A DNA stretch of 64,000 bases from Bog-366 sp963722555 (lineage in GTDB: Bacteria; Acidobacteriota; Terriglobia; UBA7540), in contig CAVRNQ010000007.1 in assembly GCA_963722555.1 (NCBI GenBank), positions 1,860,001 through 1,924,000 of the forward strand, written 5' to 3'. Positions 27,229 through 36,835 of the stretch are shown piece after piece. Each line of letters opens with the position of its first letter. Positions within the stretch are counted from its first letter, which is position 1. Under the pieces are notes generated by a model that was not told where the DNA came from, ran no database searches, and worked only from the letters and a program-made list of their open reading frames with translations. The position numbers and the translations under genes are program-made.

Positions 27229-29483
27229 TCACGATGCAACCTCGCGCGTTGCCGCTGGTTCCGCGGCCGTCCGCTCCACCGGCAGTTCGATCACAAACTT
27301 GCTTCCCGTGGGGAGATTCTCTTCGGCGCGGATGGAGCCACGGTGCTCGGCGACGATACGGTTGACGATGGCTAGTCCCAGGCCGGTCCCGGAGCGTTTG
27401 GTGGAGAAGTAGGGAAGGAACAACCTCTCCTTGGCCTCTGGGGAGATGCCCGGCCCGCTGTCCGCCACGGTGATTTCCACGACCTCGCGGTCGGGTTCCA
27501 GCGTACTACGCACCCAGATTTCCTTCCGCAGAGAGCGCTCCAGAGCCTCGGCGGCGTTGTCAATCAGGTTGACGACGACACGCTTCATTTGATCCGGGTC
27601 GGCCTGCACCAGGGGCAGGTCGGGGGAAAAATCGCGATGGATGGCGATGCCGTTCAAGCGCCCCTCGAACACATTCAAGGCGTTTTCCAAGATGTCGTTG
27701 AGGCGCGCCGGCACAGGTTTGGAGGCCGGAAAGCGCGCGAAGGCGGTGAATTCATTGACCAGCGTCTTCAAGGTGCTGACCTCGCGGGCGATCAATTCGG
27801 CGCTGTCAGCGACGGCGGCCAGCAGCTCGGGAGAGGCCGGGCTCGAGCCCCCCGCTCCAGGAGCCGCAGGATGCGCTCCGTGGAAAGCTGGATGGGGGTG
27901 AGCGGGTTCTTGATTTCGTGCGCGATCCGCTGGGCAACCTCCTGCCAGGCCGCGGAGCGCTGGGCGCGCAGCACTTCCGTCAGGTCTTCCAGCACCAGGA
28001 CGGAGCCCACCCGCCCATGCCGAGCTTGGACGGAAGAGAGGGTGAGCGCCACAAAGGTGCGGCGGCCGCCCAGGTCGAGCTCCATCTGGCGCGTCACCAC
28101 GCCTTGGCGCGCGGCGCGGCGGAACATGCGGGCTACCTCGCGCGCGTCCTCGGGAGGAAGGACCTCCGATAGCACCCGCGCCGTGCGGACGTGGGGCCCG
28201 CCCAGCATGCGCTCGGCGGTGGAATTGAGCCGCGTAATCTGGCCTTGCGGATCCAGGGAAATAACGCCCGTCGGGATGTTCTCCAGGATGGCTTCGATGG
28301 TGTTGCCGCGCTCCTCCAGTTGCCGGTTCGCGTCCTGGAGCCGGAGGGAGGCTTGCTCAATGGCGCGACGATTCTCCAGAAGCTGCAGGGTCATTTGGTT
28401 AAAGGAATGAACCAAAGCGCCCAGTTCGTCGTCGGCCCGCGCCGGAATTTGAAACCCCAAATTGCCCTGCGCGACCTCCTGAGTGCCTTTCACGAGTGCT
28501 TGGATGGGAACGGTGACCTGCTTGGAGAGGAAAAGCGCGAACCAGGTGGCGATGAAAAGAATCAGCACCGTTAACAACCAGAGCATCGTGAGGTAATTGC
28601 GCTTCACGGCTTTCCGTTCCGAGCTAAGCTCATTGTACTTCTGAGCTTCCCGCTGGATTTCAGCGGAGATCGAGGTCAGTTTCGAGGGCAGACGGGTGGT
28701 CGCGGCGATGGTTCCCATGCGGGCTCCGGCGCCGTTCAAAATGGGTTTGACCGCCATGAAAAGTTCGTAATCACCCGCGGGCCAATGTCCCGTAAGGCCG
28801 TTGGGGGGCAGACTGCCACCGAGGACAGAAGGAAAGTAGCGCGCCACGGTGGGCGCATCCGGCCACGGGTCCCCCGCCTGGGCCATCAGCCGCCCGGCGG
28901 AATCAAAGCACAGGGCGGAGTTGCCCGGGTCAGCCGTCACCTCCTGCGCCACCAGTCGGGCCACGCGCGGAAGCTCATGTCGGTAAATGGCCTGGAGTAT
29001 CTCTTCACTTTGGGCGAGATGCGTGGAAATGTGGTCAGCACGCTGTCCGGCCTGCAGTTCAAGTTGCCGGACCATCTCTTCCGAGTCTCGACGGAGCAGA
29101 TCGAGAGGAACGCTGAACCACCTGTCGATGGTTCGATTCAGCAATCCGTAGGAAAAGATGAACAGGAAACACACGGGAACCAGGGAGAGGCTGAGGAAGG
29201 CCACAACCATTTTCGTCTTGAAACGCGCCCCCAACTGTTGCTGCTGCCGTTCGACATAGAGCTTCAACAGAATGCGCAGGAGAATGAGCGCGAAGATGAC
29301 GAAGGCCAGGAAAATGACCGTCGACAGAGCCAGCAATAGAATCGTCTGTTCGGAACTGTAGGGGCGGATAAACGACCACAAGTTGAGCGAGGCTTGACTC
29401 CAGCCCAGGAAAAACAGGGTGGGGACCAGGACCAGCAGTACTGCGAGGATCAGCTTGCGACGGCGACCGGGGTCGGATTCCAT
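27229..29483 (-). CDS. ntrY: NtrY-type sensor histidine kinase, interrupted by a frameshift
   Basis: The first frame (29483-27792) carries membrane helices (LILAVLLVLVPTLFFLGWS; TVIFLAFVIFALILLRIL), a periplasmic or cytoplasmic sensing part, HAMP, PAS, and the HisKA box HEIKNPLTPIQLSTERILRL. It then goes out of frame at a run of six G (27848-27853, minus strand) and stops. The next frame, down to 27229, holds the rest of the dimerisation helix and the ATPase domain (NLIDNAAEAL, DSGPGISPEAKERLF, GTGLGLAIV). One extra G would restore a continuous reading (LLERGGSSPASPELLAAVAD). It could be a true mutation, a homopolymer sequencing error, or slippage. It lies ten bases downstream of the endonuclease III-like gene. 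Confidence 0.88.
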
Positions 29484-29492
29484 TCGGGTTGC

Positions 29493-30245
29493 CTAAGCAC
29501 TTTCGTTGGCATTGGCCAGTTCCCTGCCTGGCAGCATGGACGCAGGGACTGATAACGCCTGGGCCCGCGCCGGTAGGAACTTGCGCAAGGGGCATTCCTC
29601 ACAACGCGCCGCTGGCCCCCGGCAATAGCGTTTGGCGGCTTCCACCAGCAAGGCGTGGAACTCGTTGAACATTGCCTGGTCAGACGGCAGATGCCGGTGC
29701 AGGAACCGCTGCGCGAATCCATAATCCGCCCGCGCCGGAATGAGCTGGTGGCGCGACAAAATCCGGCGCGTGTAAGCATCGGAGACGAAGAGGGGCTGCC
29801 GCCCGGCATAAAGCAAAATTGCATCGGCTGTCTCCGGGCCGATTCCCTTGAGACTGAGGAGTTGCCGGCGGCTCTGGGTGGGGTGGAGGGAAAAAAGCGA
29901 GTCTAACGAGCCGCCGTGCGCACGCTCCAGCCAATCCGCAAGATCGTGAATGGTCCGCGCCTTCTGCCGGTAAAACCCCGCCGGTCGCACGCAGTGCTCC
30001 AATTCCTTCAACGCAGCATGGCGAAGGCCAGGCCAAACCAGCAGGCCTCCTCTCCGGAGGTTCTTTAAGGCCAGCGTGGCATTTCGCCAATTCGTGTTCT
30101 GGGTGAGAATGGCTCCCAGAATAGTTTCCAACCGCGTCCGGGCAGGCCACCAACCTTGCGGCCCGAAACTCCCGAGCAGTGTCAGGTAGAACTGGCTGAG
30201 CGTTTCACCTGGCGCCGCCACGCCCTGCTGAGCCACCAAGTGCAT
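29493..30245 (-). CDS. Endonuclease III-like DNA glycosylase (COG2231 type)
   Basis: About 250 residues. The HhH-GPD core is clear: LLSLKGIGPETADAILLYA (helix-hairpin-helix) and VSDAYTRRIL with the catalytic Asp. The lyase Lys found in true Nth (G-x-K-T) is replaced (GPETAD), so a monofunctional glycosylase is likely. The iron-sulfur motif has only three of four Cys (CRGPAARCEECPLRKFL, fourth position Leu). ATG 30245 is chosen because the promoter at 30254-30282 places transcription almost on it. A TTG at 30254 overlaps the -10. It is followed by ntrY after ten bases. Confidence 0.8.
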   Translation of the reverse strand: MHLVAQQGVAAPGETLSQFYLTLLGSFGPQGWWPARTRLETILGAILTQNTNWRNATLALKNLRRGGLLVWPGLRHAALKELEHCVRPAGFYRQKARTIHDLADWLERAHGGSLDSLFSLHPTQSRRQLLSLKGIGPETADAILLYAGRQPLFVSDAYTRRILSRHQLIPARADYGFAQRFLHRHLPSDQAMFNEFHALLVEAAKRYCRGPAARCEECPLRKFLPARAQALSVPASMLPGRELANANESA

Positions 30246-30253
30246 ATTTCGCA

Positions 30254-30282
30254 AAGTTATACTGCCCCTTCCCCAAAGTCAA
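30254..30282 (-). promoter_or_regulatory. Sigma-70 promoter of the endonuclease-ntrY-ntrX run
   Basis: On the minus strand, TTGACT (30282-30277), a 17-base spacer, and TAACTT (30259-30254; TATAAC in the shifted register). The predicted start is about 30247, so the ATG at 30245 would have almost no leader. Confidence 0.55.
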
Positions 30283-30483
30283 GGCAGCCTGCAGCTTCAG
30301 AGGAGCCGGCTCCAGGCGCGGGAGCGAGTTGCCAGATCCTGTGACGCCCCCGTGGGCCGCGTCCGGCTGGGGCATCAATCATGAAGAGGAAAGTCAAAAG
30401 GCAAAGGTCAAAACGCAAAAGGCAAAAGTAACGACAGGCCTATTTCGAAGGTTTGGGGCATTTCTCGTCGGGGTCGGCAAAAG

Positions 30484-30511
30484 GCCGCGGACCTCAAAAC
30501 CAGGTCCGCGC
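30484..30511. repeat. Short palindrome of the GCGGACCTG family, third copy
   Basis: GCCGCGGACCT and CAGGTCCGCGC flank a six-base loop. The stretch 30283-30645 otherwise holds only low-complexity AAAGGCAAAAG-type sequence (30385-30430) and no gene. Confidence 0.65.
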
Positions 30512-30645
30512 TTGTATCTACCTGCCATTTTCTTATCATCGGGGGCGGCCGCGAGAATTCTGCAAAAGCAGGTTGAATTCGCTACAATAGATGTGTGGAG
30601 TTCGAGTGAGACGCCAGCGAAACCATGTCCTGTGCGCGAGGGTGA

Positions 30646-30885
30646 ATGAAGTTTGAGCTTTTTGGCCCCATAGCAAACGTGGAAGTCATCGCGGCGGGTC
30701 CGGGTATCCGGGTCCGCTCGTACCTCCGAAAGGCCTAGGGTCAAGGTCGGTGGCGAAAGATGAAAGGGACAGCTACGGTGCGGCTCGCGAATGACGCTCT
30801 GCGCGTAGTGGAGTTACGCTGGTATGAGGCGCATGGGATCGGCCCAAGGGACATGAAAATCAAGCGCTACTTGGACGAATCATGA
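30646..30885 (+). pseudogene. Conserved small protein of unknown function, broken by an in-frame amber codon
   Basis: Read through, the frame encodes 78 residues in two blocks: MKFELFGPIANVEVIAAGPG up to YLRKA, then after TAG (30736-30738) GRWRKMKGTATVRLANDALR and VELRWYEAHGIGPRDMKIKR. The block order matches a small conserved protein that I recall from acidobacterial genomes. The TAG falls where homologues commonly have a Tyr, so a single TAC or TAT to TAG change would explain it. The true stop (30883-30885) overlaps the start of the next small gene. Confidence 0.6.
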
Positions 30886-31076
30886 AAAAGAAACCGTTCG
30901 CGCTTTGCATCGATAATACCGACTATCAGGCGTCGCTCATTCCTGGCAAGGTTTATCGGATTCTTCCCGATCCGGTGGCGGCCAAGGATGATCTGGTGCG
31001 GATTGTCAACGAAAGTGGCGAGGATTACCTCTATCACAAAGGCTATTTTTGTTTGTGGACTTTCCCCCCAGTGTGA
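30882..31076 (+). CDS. Conserved small protein of unknown function (64 aa)
   Basis: MKKKPFALCIDNTDYQASLI continues GKVYRILPD, then VRIVNESGEDYLYHKGYF. It starts inside the stop of the preceding frame (ATGA overlap), the arrangement of a coupled two-gene cassette. It looks intact and soluble. Function unknown. Because the upstream partner carries an amber codon, its coupled translation may be reduced. Confidence 0.65.
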   Translation: MKKKPFALCIDNTDYQASLIPGKVYRILPDPVAAKDDLVRIVNESGEDYLYHKGYFCLWTFPPV

Positions 31077-31129
31077 AGAAAAAGACTCTCGCCTTGCAGT
31101 GCGTCGCCTAACGCCCCGCCACACGCGAC

Positions 31130-31365
31130 CTATCACTAGGCCTGCTGGGCAACGCCCTCAAGTTTACCGAGCATGGGGAGATCAACCTGGCGATTCGCGA
31201 ACTGTCACAAGATTCGGGAACGAGCGTCCTGCACTTTGCCGTCCGCGATACCGGGATCGGCATCCCACCTGACAAACAACAACGCATTTTCGATGCTTTC
31301 GGGCAAGCCGACAGCTCAACCACCAGACGATTCGGAGGCACCGGCCTAGGGCTCACCCTTTGTCA
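31130..31365 (+). pseudogene. Histidine kinase ATPase-domain fragment
   Basis: About 75 residues of a HATPase domain are readable: LLGNALKFTEHGEINLAI (N box), VRDTGIGIPPDKQQRIFDAF (G1 and F boxes), FGGTGLGLTLC (G2 box). Then homology ends abruptly and the frame runs on to 31450. No HisKA domain or start is present. It is an isolated fragment of a hybrid-type sensor kinase. Confidence 0.75.
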
Positions 31366-31532
31366 ACCGGCTCTTTTGTTCTTGGGGGCGAGCGGGGCCT
31401 TCCCGTTATTGTGGGTGGGACGAAAGGATACTGAAGAACCGCAGGTCTGAAAGCGAGACCTGTGATACACGGGCTTCTGGCCGCTTCCGAGGCCGCGGGC
31501 GTCCAGGAGCGATGTGCCACCCGCCGTTTCTG

Positions 31533-33161
31533 TCAGAGCTCAGGCGCGCCGGTCGGGCTCACCTTACAGACAACCGAAGTGATGTCATCGCGCTGAGGTT
31601 GCCCACCGGCGAACGTGCGGGCAGTTTCGTAAAGACCCTGGACGAGAGCACGCGCGCTGTCTTCCAGACGGCCTCTCATGAACTCCAGGGTACGCTCAGT
31701 GCCAAACTGCTTTAAATCGCGATTCTCCATCTCTGCGACACCATCGGTCAGCAGGAGGATGGTGTCTCCACCGTCGAGCGGGATGACTGGGCTGGAAGAA
31801 TACTCACAGTTCGGGAAGAGACCCAACGGAGGGCCCGTGCTCTCCATGACGTGGCCGATCTCTCCGGAACGGCGCAGCAAATAGCACGGTACATGTCCCG
31901 CACTGGAATATTGCAGCTCGCGACTCCTGGGGTCGAGGCGGGCTAACAGTAGAGTGACGTGCTGTCCTCCAGCGAGATCGGCGGCAAGAGAGCGATTGAC
32001 GTAGCCAAGCAGAGAACCTATGTCCGATACGAAATTCGCACAGGAGCGCAGGCAGGCACGGGTTTCTGCCATCACCAGAGCAGCGCCGAAGCCGTGACCG
32101 GTTACATCGCCTATGACGATAAGGAGACCCCCTCCTGGTTGCGGAATGAAGTCGAAATAGTCGCCCCCGGTTTGGTCGGCTGAATAGGCTACGCCGGCAA
32201 TATCGAAGCCGGGCAAAGAAACCGCCGTAGCGTAGAGGCGCTGCTGGATCTCTTTTGCCAATTGCAGATGGAACTCCTGTTTCTGTTTTTCTCTCAGCTC
32301 GGTTACGTCTCTGAGCACCGAGATAAAGTGCGTAATCTTCTGGTTCCCGTCTCTCATGGGGGTAATCGTCTGTTCAGCCCAATAGAGTTCACCAGACTTC
32401 TTCCGGTTAACAAGGGTTCCCCGGAATGGTTTGCCGGCGAGAAGGTGATCCCAAAGATCCTTGTAGAACTGCGCATCGTGAGCGCCGGATTTGAGAACCC
32501 TCGGTGTCTGGCCTAGAACCTCACTTGTGGCATAACCTGTAGTCTGTTCAAAGGCCGGATTCACATACTCGATCACTCCCTGTCTATCGGTTATGACCAC
32601 GGTGTCCGCAGTTTGTTCCAGAGCCCGGCACATTTGGTCGTGGACTTCCCGGAACCGGGCGAAGCGTTCCAGGACAAGGGACGCCTCAAATGCTGATGCT
32701 GCCGCTGGCTTTTCCCCTGCGCCCGCGGAAGAAACTCTGTTGCGCAGCATGTCCTGGGCGTCGGTGATGTCGTGAAAAACCACCACGGCGCCGTGAATTG
32801 TGTCTGCTGTGTCCGTGAACGGCCGAGCGCTAGCACTGATCCATATCCCAGCAGGTTGGTGGGGATTCTGTATGAAAATCAACTCGTGGAGTACTTCCTC
32901 ACCTCGCACGGCACGGGCAAGCGGCAATCGCTCCGGGGGGTAAGGTGTAACCATGTCGGCGCAGTAACAGCCGTAAACAGGCGTCCATTCGCTGGGGCTA
33001 ACAGCTTTTGGACCCATTCCCAATATTCTCTCCGCCTCCGGGTTAAAGAAAACGAAAGTCCCTTGCTGATCACAAACAATCAGGCCCACGTCGAGACTCT
33101 TGAAGGCTGCTCGCAAGATGTCAAACTCGCCCCTCGGTGTTTGACTAGCTGGCGCGACCAT
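31533..33161 (-). CDS. PAS-PAS-PP2C (RsbU/SpoIIE-type) serine phosphatase
   Basis: 542 residues from ATG 33161. The longer frame upstream has no domain. PAS 1 is at about residues 15-120 (FKSLDVGLIVCDQQGTFVFF) and PAS 2 with PAC at about 180-310 (TADTVVITDRQGVIEYVNPA). The C-terminal PP2C_2 domain has metal ligands in GGDYFDF, GDVTGHGFGAALVMA, LLLTDGVAEMEN and QRDDIT. Such proteins dephosphorylate anti-anti-sigma factors in partner-switching pathways. No anti-sigma partners are encoded beside it. Confidence 0.9.
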   Translation of the reverse strand: MVAPASQTPRGEFDILRAAFKSLDVGLIVCDQQGTFVFFNPEAERILGMGPKAVSPSEWTPVYGCYCADMVTPYPPERLPLARAVRGEEVLHELIFIQNPHQPAGIWISASARPFTDTADTIHGAVVVFHDITDAQDMLRNRVSSAGAGEKPAAASAFEASLVLERFARFREVHDQMCRALEQTADTVVITDRQGVIEYVNPAFEQTTGYATSEVLGQTPRVLKSGAHDAQFYKDLWDHLLAGKPFRGTLVNRKKSGELYWAEQTITPMRDGNQKITHFISVLRDVTELREKQKQEFHLQLAKEIQQRLYATAVSLPGFDIAGVAYSADQTGGDYFDFIPQPGGGLLIVIGDVTGHGFGAALVMAETRACLRSCANFVSDIGSLLGYVNRSLAADLAGGQHVTLLLARLDPRSRELQYSSAGHVPCYLLRRSGEIGHVMESTGPPLGLFPNCEYSSSPVIPLDGGDTILLLTDGVAEMENRDLKQFGTERTLEFMRGRLEDSARALVQGLYETARTFAGGQPQRDDITSVVCKVSPTGAPEL

Positions 33162-33699
33162 TGCTTGCTCACCCCCTTGGTGGATTAGAGCAGTTAGCCG
33201 GGGTTCCCATTTTGGAATCGTGGGGTAGCCGTCAGTGCACACTCCACCGCCTTGTTTGAGAACGTTCCAGCTCAGCTTCCAGTCCCCAGTGGCCCCCAGC
33301 GGCCTGCGCAGAACCGTCGGCAGAAAGCAGAAGGCAAAAGGCGGAGAGCAAAGCCCTTCAATCACCAATTTCCATTTTGAAGCCCCACAACCTTATATAA
33401 TACACCCGTCGAGGGATTCCAGCGCACCCTTTCGCTTGGGCTGGGTCCAGGGGCTGGGAACAGGGTCCCGTCCGCCCCAACGCGAGTCCCGAAGCTGCAC
33501 TCGTCGCGGCGACCCTTTTCGCGGGCTACCGGGGGATTTTTCACGCAACGAGGAACGGCTACAACCCCCCGGCGCCGGGGTTGCCGAACCACCCGGACGA
33601 ATCTGGTCAGATACGCAGCACCCCTAGGTCCGAGCCTACGTGCCAGCCGCAACAAACTGAAATAGGTCGGCGCCCGGTGACACGACCCGGGAAATCGCC
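33162..33699. other. Long non-coding stretch upstream of pilB
   Basis: No gene supported. It contains a TATAAT at 33396-33401 without a good -35, and a strong hairpin near 33552-33582 (CGGCTACAACCCCCCGGCGC paired with CGGGGTTGCCG). The hairpin brings GGTTGCCG to mind as seen in c-di-GMP aptamers, but the rest of that aptamer is not visible. Confidence 0.5.
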
Positions 33700-33728
33700 T
33701 TGACAAGTCACGAGGAGTTCCTTACGAT
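33700..33728 (+). promoter_or_regulatory. Sigma-70 promoter of pilB
   Basis: TTGACA (33700-33705), a 17-base spacer, and TACGAT (33723-33728). It gives a leader of about 97 bases before the pilB ATG. Confidence 0.7.
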
Positions 33729-33831
33729 GCGTTTAACTATGTGACTGTCAGAGACTTGCATGTGGTCAAGCGACGGCGCTGGATTCCTGTGAAGTGCATG
33801 AATCAGGCCGGGATAGCAGGGGGGGTCGGGA

Positions 33832-35562
33832 ATGTCTGGTAAGCTTGGCGAGATTCTCCTCAAGGAAAACCTGATAACCGCTGACCAGCTCCGGCAGGCG
33901 CTTGAGCATCAGAAGGCCAACGGGGGAAGGCTGGGGAATTCTCTCGTGAAGTTAGGCTTTCTGAACGACGATGAGGTCACGGCTGTTCTCTCTCGCCAGT
34001 ACGGCGTTCCTTCCATCAATCTTGCCTACTTCGAAGTTGACGCGAGTGTTACCAAGCTGATCCCTGTCGATACGGCCTCGAAGTATCAAGTGCTGCCGCT
34101 CAGCCGCGTGGGATCGTCGCTGACGCTGGCCATGGTGGATCCCACCAACGTGTTCGCCATGGACGACATCAAGTTCATGACGGGCTTCAACATCGAACCG
34201 GTCGTGGCATCCGAAGCCGCCATCATGGATGCCATCAAGAAACATTACGGCAGTGTGGAGGACCTGGAGCGCAAGAAAGAACTGGAAGAGATCGTCAGCT
34301 TCATTGACGAAGGCCAGACCGAAAGCCTGGAGCTGGAAGCGGAAGAAGATGGAACGCTGAACCTGGCGCAGCTCGAAAAGGCCGCCGAGGAAGCGCCGGT
34401 CATCAAGCTGGTGAACTATATTCTTACGGATGCCGTGAAGCGGGGCGCCAGCGACATTCACCTGGAGCCTTACGAGAAGGAATACCGCGTCCGCTACCGC
34501 ATTGATGGCATACTCCAGAACATCATGAACCCGCCCTTCAAGTTGCGCGACGCCATTATCAGCCGCGTGAAGATCATGGCGAAGCTGGATATCTCTGAAA
34601 AGCGGCTGCCGCAGGACGGGCGCATCATGATCAAGATGATTAAGGACGCGAAGAAGAAGGCGCTCGATTTTCGCGTTTCCGTGCTGCCCACCCTGCACGG
34701 CGAAAAGATCGTCATGCGTTTGTTGGATAAAGAGAACCTCCGGCTCGACATGACGAAGCTGGGTTTCGAGGCGGAGTCCCTGGCGAAGTTCCAGAAGGCG
34801 ATCTTCAAACCTTACGGTATGGTGCTGGTGACGGGGCCGACGGGAAGCGGAAAGACCAACACGCTTTATTCCTCGATTTCCCAACTTAACACGCCTGAAA
34901 CGAACATCCTGACCGCAGAAGACCCGGTGGAGTTTCAGTTGCCCGGCATCAACCAGGTCCAGATGAAAGAGCAGATTGGGTTGAACTTCGCGGCGGCGCT
35001 GCGCTCGTTCCTGCGGCAAGACCCCAACATTATCCTGGTGGGCGAGATCCGCGATTTTGAGACGGCCGAAATCGCCATTAAGGCGGCGCTCACGGGCCAC
35101 ATGGTACTGTCGACCCTGCATACGAATGATGCGCCCTCCACCATTTCGCGCTTGATGAACATGGGCATTGAGCCTTTCCTCGTGGCCACCTCCGTGCACC
35201 TGATCTGTGCGCAGCGCCTGGTCCGGCGCGTGTGCCCGGATTGCAAGGTTCAGGAGGAGGTTACCCCCCAGTTGCTCATGGACGCCGGCTACACACCGGA
35301 GGAAGCCAAGACCGTGAAAGTCTATAAGGGCCAGGGTTGTTCGACGTGTGGCAACAAAGGGTTCAAGGGGCGCGTAGCCCTTTACGAAGTTCTGGAGATC
35401 ACAGATGAGCTTCGCGAGTTGATTCTGGTGGGAGCCTCGGCACTGGAATTGCGTAAGAAAGGGATTGAGCAGGGGATGATCTCCCTCCGACGCAGCGGCC
35501 TGATCAAAGTTGCGGCGGGGATGACCACCTTGGAAGAAGTTTACCGGGAAACGGTGCTTTAG
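33832..35562 (+). CDS. pilB: Type IV pilus extension ATPase PilB (GspE/PilB family)
   Basis: 576 residues. The N-terminal MshE-N domain (GRLGNSLVKLGFLNDDEVTA, VPSINL) is a known c-di-GMP-binding fold in related ATPases. The C-terminal secretion ATPase has Walker A GPTGSGKTNTLYSS, an Asp box NIILVGEIRDFETAE and a His box GHMVLSTLHTNDAPS. A tetra-Cys zinc site is split between CPDC and CSTC. It powers pilus assembly at the inner membrane. It heads pilB-pilT-pilC-pilS-pilR-pilA. Confidence 0.97.
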   Translation: MSGKLGEILLKENLITADQLRQALEHQKANGGRLGNSLVKLGFLNDDEVTAVLSRQYGVPSINLAYFEVDASVTKLIPVDTASKYQVLPLSRVGSSLTLAMVDPTNVFAMDDIKFMTGFNIEPVVASEAAIMDAIKKHYGSVEDLERKKELEEIVSFIDEGQTESLELEAEEDGTLNLAQLEKAAEEAPVIKLVNYILTDAVKRGASDIHLEPYEKEYRVRYRIDGILQNIMNPPFKLRDAIISRVKIMAKLDISEKRLPQDGRIMIKMIKDAKKKALDFRVSVLPTLHGEKIVMRLLDKENLRLDMTKLGFEAESLAKFQKAIFKPYGMVLVTGPTGSGKTNTLYSSISQLNTPETNILTAEDPVEFQLPGINQVQMKEQIGLNFAAALRSFLRQDPNIILVGEIRDFETAEIAIKAALTGHMVLSTLHTNDAPSTISRLMNMGIEPFLVATSVHLICAQRLVRRVCPDCKVQEEVTPQLLMDAGYTPEEAKTVKVYKGQGCSTCGNKGFKGRVALYEVLEITDELRELILVGASALELRKKGIEQGMISLRRSGLIKVAAGMTTLEEVYRETVL

Positions 35563-35613
35563 CCAGCCCCGGGGCGGAGGGCTGGACGGCGCCGCAAAAG
35601 GAGAGCAGAGGGT

Positions 35614-36750
35614 ATGGCCTTACCCACGCTCAGCGAATTGCTGAAGAGGATGGTCGATTCGGGAGGATCGGACCTGCACATCACCACCAACTCGCCGCCG
35701 CGCATTCGTCTGCATGGAGAGCTCAAGCCCCTGGAAGATATTCCTCCCCTGGGTCCCGCGGACACCAAACAGCTTACCTATAGCATCCTGACCGATGCCC
35801 AGAAACACCGTTTTGAGGAAGATCTGGAACTTGATTTTTCCTTTGGGATTAGGAACATCGCGCGCTTTCGCGGAAACCTGTTCAATCAGCGCGGCTCAGT
35901 GGCCGGCGTGTTCCGCGCGATCCCGTTTGAGATCAGGACCTTCGAACAACTCCAATTGCCACCCATCCTCCGCAAACTCTGCGAGAAGCCGCGGGGACTC
36001 GTGCTGGTGACGGGTCCGACGGGTAGCGGGAAATCCACCACGTTGGCCACCATGCTCAACCTGATCAATGAAACCCGCCACGAGCACGTGATCACGATTG
36101 AGGACCCGGTTGAGTTCGTCCATCCGCACAAGAGATGCCTGGTCAACCAGCGGGAAGTTCATTCCGACACCCACTCTTTCGCGAATTCTCTGCGGGCCGC
36201 CCTCCGCGAGGACCCTGACGTCGTGCTCATCGGAGAAATGCGCGATTTGGAGACCGTCGAGTCGGCTTTGCGCATCGCGGAGACGGGCCACCTGACGTTT
36301 GCGACGCTGCACACGAACTCGGCGTCTTCGACCATCAACCGCATCATCGACGTGTTTCCGTCCCATCAGCAGTCACAGATCCGGGCGCAGTTGTCACTCG
36401 TCCTGGAAGCGATCCTCTGCCAGGCGCTCTTGCCTCGGGCGGACGGCCGGGGCCGGGTAATGGGCATGGAAATCCTCATTCCCAACCCCGCTGTCCGCAA
36501 CCTGATTCGGGAAGACAAAGTCCACCAGATTTACTCCACGATGCAGTCGGGACAGGACAAGTACGGAATGCAGACCTTCAACCAAGCGCTGTATTCCCTT
36601 TATCAGCAGCGACTCATTACCCTGGAGATGGCGCTCTCGCGTTCGAGCAACCCGGACGAACTCCAGGACATGATCAATCGTGGCGGGGCAGCGGGCGGGG
36701 CCGCGCCGCGGCCAGTGAATTCGCACGCTCCTGCTCCTGCCCGGCGCTAG
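35614..36750 (+). CDS. pilT: Type IV pilus retraction ATPase PilT
   Basis: 378 residues. Walker A GPTGSGKSTTLATML, Asp box DVVLIGEMRDLETVE, His box GHLTFATLHTNSASSTINRI and the PilT-specific AIRNLIRE-like motif (AVRNLIREDKVHQIYS) are all present. It lacks the N-terminal MshE-N domain of PilB. It drives retraction and twitching. It has a GGAG ribosome binding site and starts 51 bases after pilB. Confidence 0.97.
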   Translation: MALPTLSELLKRMVDSGGSDLHITTNSPPRIRLHGELKPLEDIPPLGPADTKQLTYSILTDAQKHRFEEDLELDFSFGIRNIARFRGNLFNQRGSVAGVFRAIPFEIRTFEQLQLPPILRKLCEKPRGLVLVTGPTGSGKSTTLATMLNLINETRHEHVITIEDPVEFVHPHKRCLVNQREVHSDTHSFANSLRAALREDPDVVLIGEMRDLETVESALRIAETGHLTFATLHTNSASSTINRIIDVFPSHQQSQIRAQLSLVLEAILCQALLPRADGRGRVMGMEILIPNPAVRNLIREDKVHQIYSTMQSGQDKYGMQTFNQALYSLYQQRLITLEMALSRSSNPDELQDMINRGGAAGGAAPRPVNSHAPAPARR

Positions 36751-36769
36751 CCTGGGTGGTCTGACCTGC

Positions 36770-36804
36770 CCGGCCCGGCCGGGCCGGCGGGCGCCGCGGC
36801 GCCA
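36770..36804. promoter_or_regulatory. GC-only hairpins between pilT and pilC
   Basis: CCCGGCCCGGCCGGGCCGG and the perfect palindrome GGCGCCGCGGCGCC lie side by side in the short pilT-pilC gap. They could tune distal expression. There is no T-run, so this is not a standard terminator. Confidence 0.4.
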
Positions 36805-36835
36805 GGGGCGGTACCCCACAGAGTGAGGTGGTACG

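Noticed and set aside
33402..33831. Confident c-di-GMP riboswitch call
   Set aside because: Only a partial motif resemblance. The conserved aptamer core could not be found by eye.
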